From Paragorgia papillata (lineage: Eukaryota > Cnidaria > Anthozoa > Scleralcyonacea > Coralliidae): a stretch of 64,000 bases of DNA. The DNA is taken from positions 558,001 through 622,000 of the forward strand of contig JAWNZC010000285.1 in the NCBI GenBank assembly GCA_035771165.1, given 5' to 3'. This document shows, piece by piece, positions 58,722-64,000 of this stretch (positions within the stretch are counted from its first letter, which is position 1; every line of letters starts with the position of its first letter). The notes under the pieces are model-generated. The model ran no database searches, was not told the origin of the DNA, and saw only the letters and a program-made list of their open reading frames with translations. A program made the position numbers and the translations under genes.

Positions 58722-61629
58722 AATAATAATAAAATTTCTATAGCGCATATACATTGCTGTTCTATGCGCTTTACATTGTGAAATTAAGTATACAGTATTT
58801 TACACATTTTTATGTATATGGTGTTAAAATTCATCCGTTACAAGTTCTATATCTATGTATTATTTAAAACTAATAAAAATATTAATAATAAAATTCGTCT
58901 TATAATTATAAGTCATATGCCGTAAGCTAATTTAAAAAGGTGAGTCTTTAATTTGGATTTAAAAGTATTAATGTCAGTTATAGATCTGATATCCACTGGC
59001 AGTGTGTTCCATAGTTTTGGTCCAGCTACCGAAAATGCCCGATATCCATAGGTTTTAAGTTTGTATGGTTGTTCTGTAAGACGCCATTTATCTGCTGATG
59101 ATCGAAGTTTTCTTGTTGGTTCATAAAGGCATACAAGTTCTTGTAAATATTTAGGAGCAATGTTATTTACTATTTTGAAACACATTAAATTCATCTTAAA
59201 AACGATTCTTTCTTGAACTGGCAACCAGTGTAGATTTCTTAAAGTTGGACTGATGTGATCATACTTTCGCAAGCAAGCTATAACCCGTGCTGCTGCATTT
59301 TGTACATTTTGCAATTTGTTAACTTCGTACTTAGGTAAACCGTACAAAAGTGAATTGCAAAAATCCAATCTTGAACTGACAAACGAATGAATCAGTACTT
59401 CGGTTGTGCCAGCACCAATATACTTTCTGATCTTGGCTATGTTCCTTAAGTGATAAAAAGCTCCCTTGACTACTTCATTTATTTGAGGTGACATTGTCAA
59501 TGTACTGTCAAATGTTACTCCAATATTTCGTGCTTTCTTACTAGATCTAATGGTGTTAGATTTAACTGTTATGGAAGGTTGCAATGACATCTGTCGGAAT
59601 TTAGAGTGAAGAACAAGGAGTTCTGTCTTGCTAGTATTGAGTTTTAACTTATTTGCAGACATCCAGTTGGTAATATCAGAAAGACAACTTTCAACCCGAC
59701 AAGTCGCCGACGATAGTTCAACATCATTATTGAAACTAAAGGTAGTATATATTTGATTGTCGTCTGCATATAAATGAAACGATATGTCGTGTTTTCGCAT
59801 TAGATTTCCCAATGGAGACGTATATAGTAAATATAATAATGGTCCCAACACCGACCCTTGTGGCACTCCATAACTGACTGAATAAACTGATGAACTGCTC
59901 CCATCTATATCAACAAAATGTGTGCGGTCTGTAAGATACGAAGGAAACCATACTTGCGCTTTTCCCTTGATACAAAATTTTGACTGCAGTCTGTATAACA
60001 AAATCTCGTGATCCACAGTGTCGAATGCAGCTGATAAATCCAACAATAGAAGAATTACACATTTATTGTTGTCAATAGCTTTCAAGATGTCATTCTGAAC
60101 TCGAATAAGTGCCGTTTCGCAACTGTGATACCTCTTGTAGGCCGACTGGAATGTCTCATTTAGATCATTCGTGTAGAGGTGATCCCATAAACGCGTAGCT
60201 GCTACTTTCTCAATAACCTTAGATACAAATTTTAAGTTGGATATCGGTCTAAAATTTGGGAAACTTTCAAAATCCAAGGATTGTTTCTTTAATAAGGGAG
60301 ATAGTAACGCTTGCTTCATGGAAGTTGACATTGTAGTGGATTCAAACGAAAGATTTACAACCCGACATATGATGGGTAATAAATCGATGATGCAATTCTT
60401 GAGTAATAACGCAGGCACTGGATCCAAACTACACGATTTAGTTGAAATTTTGCTAATAAGAACCGATAGTTCTTCGACGCTGGTTGGTAAGAGTTCATTC
60501 AACTCACAATCAATACTCGTCTCTTCAATCTGCTCAAAGTTAGGAGAATCAGCATTAGGTAAAGCATCAATTTCTTGTCTTATTGCCACAATTTTTTCAG
60601 AGAAGAAGTCAGCAAATTTATTGCACAGTTCAACAGCAGAATCACATGTCGGATAATGTTTTTCAGATTTGCGGTGTAACAAACGATCTATCGTATTAAA
60701 CAAAACTTTGTGATCCGATTTGTTTTCAAGAATAAAAGCAGAGTAATAATTCATTTTTGACGACTTGATGATATCCCTTACCCGTTTGCACTGATCATAA
60801 TACTGCTGTCTATCTATATCTAATCCGGACTTACGCCAACGTCTTTCAAGTTGACGGCGCTTGCATTTCTCATTAGCAATGTCCTCGGTATACCATGGTG
60901 CAGACGGTCGTGAACTTACTATGCATGTTTTTAAAGGTGCATGGGAATCAACAACCTTGAGCAATTCACTGTCATATTGATCACATAAATCTATCACATT
61001 ACTCGTTTGAGAGGTGAATAGTGCACATTTAATTACATCATTTCGAAACATAGCCGGGTCTACACTGCGAAGTTTGCGGTATTGTCTCTCTTGCCTTGGT
61101 AGACGTGGTTTAATAAGATGTAACATTATATGGATAACTTTGTGATCAGATAATTGAGGGTCCATGGATGACCAGCTGTAGATCATATCCTCACATGACC
61201 TAGTAATCACTAGATCCAAGGTGTGATTTGCTTTATGAGTTGGGCCAGTTATATGCTGCTTTAAATCGTAACAGTCCAATAAATCAAGAAATCTTGCAGC
61301 CTGAGGGTTTGTAGGATCATCAACATGAAAGTTAAAATCTCCCAACAATACAAGTTTGCCACTAGATACCGCCAATCGTTCAAATAAGTCAGCAAATTTA
61401 TCGAAAAACATGTTAACTGTTAGTCCATTCTCTACAGAAGGAGGGGGTCGATAAACTACACCGATCCTCAGAACTGTACTAGGCGATCTAATTAAAGTTT
61501 CCATATACTCAAATGATGAATATTGGGCCACATTTTGTTTCTCTGTCTTATAATACTTTTTATACAATAGGCCAACACCGCCCCCATGGCCTTCACTTCG
61601 TGGAATATGCATAAATGCATACCCTCGGG
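58722..61629 (-). mobile_element. 5'-truncated CR1-like LINE inside the hAT
   Basis: A 7-bp duplication GACAAGT (58715-58721, 61630-61636) flanks it. The 3' end is an (ATT)n-type tail (58722-58735). Only ORF2 remains, lacking its first part, consistent with 5' truncation during target-primed reverse transcription. Confidence 0.9.
58913..61612 (-). CDS. LINE endonuclease-reverse transcriptase, 899 aa open
   Basis: One continuous frame without stops. The EEP part starts within GHGGGVGLLYK, then VVYRPPPS, LLGDFNFHV and SDHKVIHIM; its N-terminal catalytic block is missing through truncation. The reverse transcriptase has NFRPISNLKFVSKVIEK, YKRYHSCETAL, LLDLSAAFDTVDH, YGVPQGSVLGPLLYLLY and HLYADDNQIY. 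C-terminal DISPTLRNLHWLPV-type text is typical of CR1-like elements. The uninterrupted frame points to a recent insertion. It cannot move alone with a partial endonuclease. Confidence 0.95.
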   Translation of the reverse strand: MHIPRSEGHGGGVGLLYKKYYKTEKQNVAQYSSFEYMETLIRSPSTVLRIGVVYRPPPSVENGLTVNMFFDKFADLFERLAVSSGKLVLLGDFNFHVDDPTNPQAARFLDLLDCYDLKQHITGPTHKANHTLDLVITRSCEDMIYSWSSMDPQLSDHKVIHIMLHLIKPRLPRQERQYRKLRSVDPAMFRNDVIKCALFTSQTSNVIDLCDQYDSELLKVVDSHAPLKTCIVSSRPSAPWYTEDIANEKCKRRQLERRWRKSGLDIDRQQYYDQCKRVRDIIKSSKMNYYSAFILENKSDHKVLFNTIDRLLHRKSEKHYPTCDSAVELCNKFADFFSEKIVAIRQEIDALPNADSPNFEQIEETSIDCELNELLPTSVEELSVLISKISTKSCSLDPVPALLLKNCIIDLLPIICRVVNLSFESTTMSTSMKQALLSPLLKKQSLDFESFPNFRPISNLKFVSKVIEKVAATRLWDHLYTNDLNETFQSAYKRYHSCETALIRVQNDILKAIDNNKCVILLLLDLSAAFDTVDHEILLYRLQSKFCIKGKAQVWFPSYLTDRTHFVDIDGSSSSVYSVSYGVPQGSVLGPLLYLLYTSPLGNLMRKHDISFHLYADDNQIYTTFSFNNDVELSSATCRVESCLSDITNWMSANKLKLNTSKTELLVLHSKFRQMSLQPSITVKSNTIRSSKKARNIGVTFDSTLTMSPQINEVVKGAFYHLRNIAKIRKYIGAGTTEVLIHSFVSSRLDFCNSLLYGLPKYEVNKLQNVQNAAARVIACLRKYDHISPTLRNLHWLPVQERIVFKMNLMCFKIVNNIAPKYLQELVCLYEPTRKLRSSADKWRLTEQPYKLKTYGYRAFSVAGPKLWNTLPVDIRSITDINTFKSKLKTHLFKLAYGI

Positions 61630-61636
61630 GACAAGT

Positions 61637-62090
61637 GTAACAGCTCTAAACATTTTAAGCTAGCAAAAAGCCATATGCCATATACTGGCATACTGCATAT
61701 ACTGTAGAGTGTAAGTGTACTCTGTAGTCTGTAGTAGTGTACTACAGTACTGGTGTAGTCACTAGTCACTAACTAGTTAGTGGTGTAGTATTGTTATTTG
61801 TTAATTGTTTTTCTTTAATTTTTTTTTAAATTTTATGATTTATTAATTTATTATTATAAAGTAATATAAAAGTACTGTATAGTGTATAGTGTATAAAACT
61901 GTATAACATATGTGCATACTGCATATTATGTCATATGGTCATGTATTTGAGTGTTTCACTAGTTGTACTGTTGTAGTCTGTTACTCTGTTCTCCAGTTCA
62001 GTTAGTTCATTAATTATTACAACAATTGAATACAGTACACCACGTCACCACTGGTCCACCAGAACATGTTGCTTAACTTGCTTCCACCGT
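61637..62090. other. 3' noncoding part of the hAT
   Basis: Low-complexity text with short repeats such as TAGTGTACTACAGTACTGGTGTAG... in pieces and a T-rich block at 61800-61850. No gene. Confidence 0.55.
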
Positions 62091-62184
62091 ATCGAGAATC
62101 GAGATACGAATCGTATCATGGCTGTTGTATCGAGATACGTATCGTATCGTGGGCAAACTGTATCGTTACACCTCTAGAAATTAG

Positions 62185-63393
62185 GCGGCACCATTATATA
62201 AACGCGGTAGATCAGCATCTGTACCATTCGTTCGTTTTAGTGTGTAGTTTAACTTGTTTCCCAACGCTGATACAATATGTCTATGAATTACAAGAGGAAG
62301 CTCGAAGGCTATGTGCAAAGGGGTTTCACCAAAGAAACTTTCAAAGAAAAATGTGGAATACTTTGACATGCGTCTTCAGTGTTCTGATGGTTTTCGCAGG
62401 GCTGTGTGTTTCTGTTCCGAAAAACACAAGATTTTTTGTCAGAAGGAGGAGTCAATGAAACCCATCGAACTTGTCAACTTCGTCGACCAAGGAGGCGATA
62501 TCCTGATTAACGACAAGACGAACCTTTTCGAATCAAAATCCTGCAATTTCAGCTATACACACCTAGTTAACATAACTGAACTAAAAGACTAAAAGACGTA
62601 GAGCATACGCAGGTGAATGAACGTATGGATATCTTAGGAAAAGTGACAAACATCGGAGAGAAAGAAGCTGTTGGATCACAGAAGAAATTGAAACAAGATT
62701 CTTTCATATGAGATGACACCTCAACAACTCGACTGGTGCTCTGGGAAAACAACATTGACAATATAGAGAACGACAGTGTTTATAAAATCAGTAATGTAAA
62801 CGTGAAAGCGGCGTTTGGTGAAAAATACTTACAAACTACTGTATTTATGATACGATAATCACCCTCCAGAATCGACCAGACCTGCAGATTCTGAACATCA
62901 CCTAACAGCTGCAGTGCCTTCTGAAATAACGGTAAAAGAAATTGCTGCCGTAGAATGTGTTGAAATGTACCGCCGTTTTGCTCACTGTGGCAAAAAGATA
63001 GACACGGAAACCGCCAAACCTGGTAAGAGGACAATTAAATGTAACAAATGTCACTACACTGTGCTACTCCACAAATGTCAGATGAAGTTGTCGGCTCGGT
63101 TTCATGCACAGTCCGAACACGGGTCTCGTTCGTATCTCACTGCGTTTGAAAACACTTTATCAAAGCTTTTGCTTGGATGCGAAAATCCCAGTGAAATTGA
63201 CAATGTCGAAGAGGAGATCGCAGAAACATTTCTAAGCTTACACAATGTCTGCATTCACTTTACTAAAAATAAAGTGGTGCATAATTTCGAGTTAATAGAA
63301 AATTCAGAAGATCCTAAAGATGATACTCAGGATGACTTCGAGCAGCAAGATGAAATCGCTAAAGCACTTCAGCATACACTTGAAACTGCATGA
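62185..63393 (+). pseudogene. Broken RPA1-like OB-fold/zinc protein
   Basis: TATATAAACG (62196-62205) lies about 70 bp before ATG 62277 (MSMNYKRKLEGYVQ). Frame shifts then connect VEYFDMRLQCSDGFRRAVCF (OB-fold-like), GERMDILGKVTNIG and TTRLVLWENNIDNIEND (second OB-fold), and 62914-63393: MYRRFAHCGKKID, IKCNKCHYTVLLHKCQMKLS (zinc-containing OB-fold) and an acidic C-terminus. The order resembles the DNA-binding part of RPA1. RPA-like genes travel on Helitrons and other mobile elements. At least three shifts or stops make it a pseudogene unless unseen introns explain them. Confidence 0.6.
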
Positions 63394-64000
63394 ACTTCTA
63401 AATAGTGAGAGGTAGTAAAGTTTGGTAAGATTTTCTTGTTATACGTTTATGTTTAAAGTGCCTCTATGTCCTGTGGGATCTTTGCATATTTAATTAACTT
63501 AGGTTAAAAGAAAACGTTTCCCGCAATTTATTCTCAAAAATATTAAATCCCCGCCCAGTAACAGCGCTCCAAAGTTAGCCAAATCGGCCCAAATCGCGCC
63601 ATTTTGAAAGTTGACCATTTGTCGTGGGCCTGGGCTCTAATTGATAGAGCTACGTCACAGTCAGAACGGAAGTCAGACCATATAGACAATCCACCAAAAT
63701 AAAAAGGACATATAATCTTCGATCTGCGCGCAGTTAATGGAAATTATTTTGAAATAGAGACTCTCCATCAAGATGTTTAAACTGTATTCGTGGAGCGACT
63801 AATAATTTAAAGGTAAGTACATTCGATTATTTCTGTATTTTCATTAAATAGTGAGTTAAATTGCAGACTTTTGATGTTGTGATTGTTAAAATGGCGCATG
63901 TAACAATCATTTCCGAAACATGCAGTCAAAACTAACCCTGTAACTCAAAAATAAACATGTTTTGTGCTTTTTAGTCACAAACATGTTTTGTGCTTTTTGG
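63394..64000 (+). promoter_or_regulatory. Possible promoter and first exon of an unseen gene at the right edge
   Basis: No coding gene is visible. 63650-63690 has TACGTCACAG (CRE-like) and ACGGAAGT (ETS-like) close together. An AAAG|GTAAGTAC 5' splice-like site at 63809-63818 follows a short stretch with ATG at 63772. The last 50 bp contain two copies of ACATGTTTTGTGCTTTTT. This could be a host promoter with a 5'-UTR exon; the downstream exons would lie outside. Confidence 0.35.

Larger units (their letters stand above)
56364..62176 (+). mobile_element. hAT (ZBED/BED-finger) DNA transposon with inserted LINE
   Basis: The 8-bp duplication GAAATTAG (56356-56363, 62177-62184) flanks ends reading TAGTGGTGTAACGATA and TATCGTTACACCTCTA in inverse. 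Subterminal palindromic GATACGTATC-type repeats lie near both ends (56375-56455, 62090-62170). It encodes one hAT transposase on the plus strand. A 2.9-kb LINE sits in its 3' part (58722-61629). Confidence 0.95.

Overview
The window is animal-type nuclear DNA that is almost entirely mobile elements, several nested inside one another. GT-AG introns, TATA boxes, AATAAA signals, LINEs and the mix of Polinton, Helitron, Kolobok, Harbinger, hAT and Gypsy elements point to an invertebrate animal. A cnidarian or similar marine invertebrate is my guess, with low confidence. No clear single-copy host gene is visible.

Region 1 (1 to about 10,830) is the right part of a virus-like, Polinton-related element, called element A here; its left end lies outside the window. 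It is AT-rich, intron-free and very compact. It carries a retroviral-type integrase, a large family B DNA polymerase (PolB), a conserved protein with a hydrophobic tail, small genes, a SAP/NUMOD1-like pair and a possible TFIIB-like zinc-ribbon gene. Each gene block that has a gap behind it ends in a short hairpin 13 to 26 nt after the stop codon. Nearly every ATG follows an AATAAA/ATAAA-like motif. This resembles the expression signals of cytoplasmic giant viruses and virophages more than those of a chromosomal transposon, and it is the most unusual system in the window.

Region 2 (about 11,390 to 53,650) is one old minus-strand Helitron split by later insertions. Its coding order is 2A-like leader, cysteine-peptidase-like domain, STPR repeats, zinc domain, HUH Rep, truncated PIF1-type helicase and EEP endonuclease. 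Into it went (a) a Gypsy LTR retrotransposon (11,854-29,079) with two identical 160-bp LTRs, itself holding a Harbinger transposon (12,206-24,272, TSD TCA), which holds a Kolobok transposon (13,097-20,926, TSD TTAA); (b) a CR1/L2-like LINE (about 31,522-36,515); and (c) a complete Polinton B (38,796-53,124, TSD CAGGTT). Target-site duplications and rejoined reading frames fix the order.

The Kolobok carries a 12-exon THAP transposase with one frameshift and an intact three-exon gene for a protein like the P2X7 cytoplasmic 'ballast' domain. Polinton B has 170-172 bp terminal inverted repeats, each with four AP-1-type sites and an inward TATA box. It has an intron-containing PolB, ATPase, protease, major and minor capsid proteins, chromodomain integrase, a triple GRF-finger protein, a Bcl-2-like protein, repeated zinc-finger micro-genes and two tRNA-Leu genes. 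Its ATPase and major capsid genes each have a frameshift, so this copy is probably not competent alone.

Region 3 (53,650-64,000) holds a MITE, a tandemly repeated AT-rich block, a hAT transposon (56,364-62,176, TSD GAAATTAG) with three in-frame stops and an inserted 5'-truncated LINE, a broken OB-fold (RPA1-like) gene, and a right edge that resembles a promoter and 5' splice site of an unseen gene.
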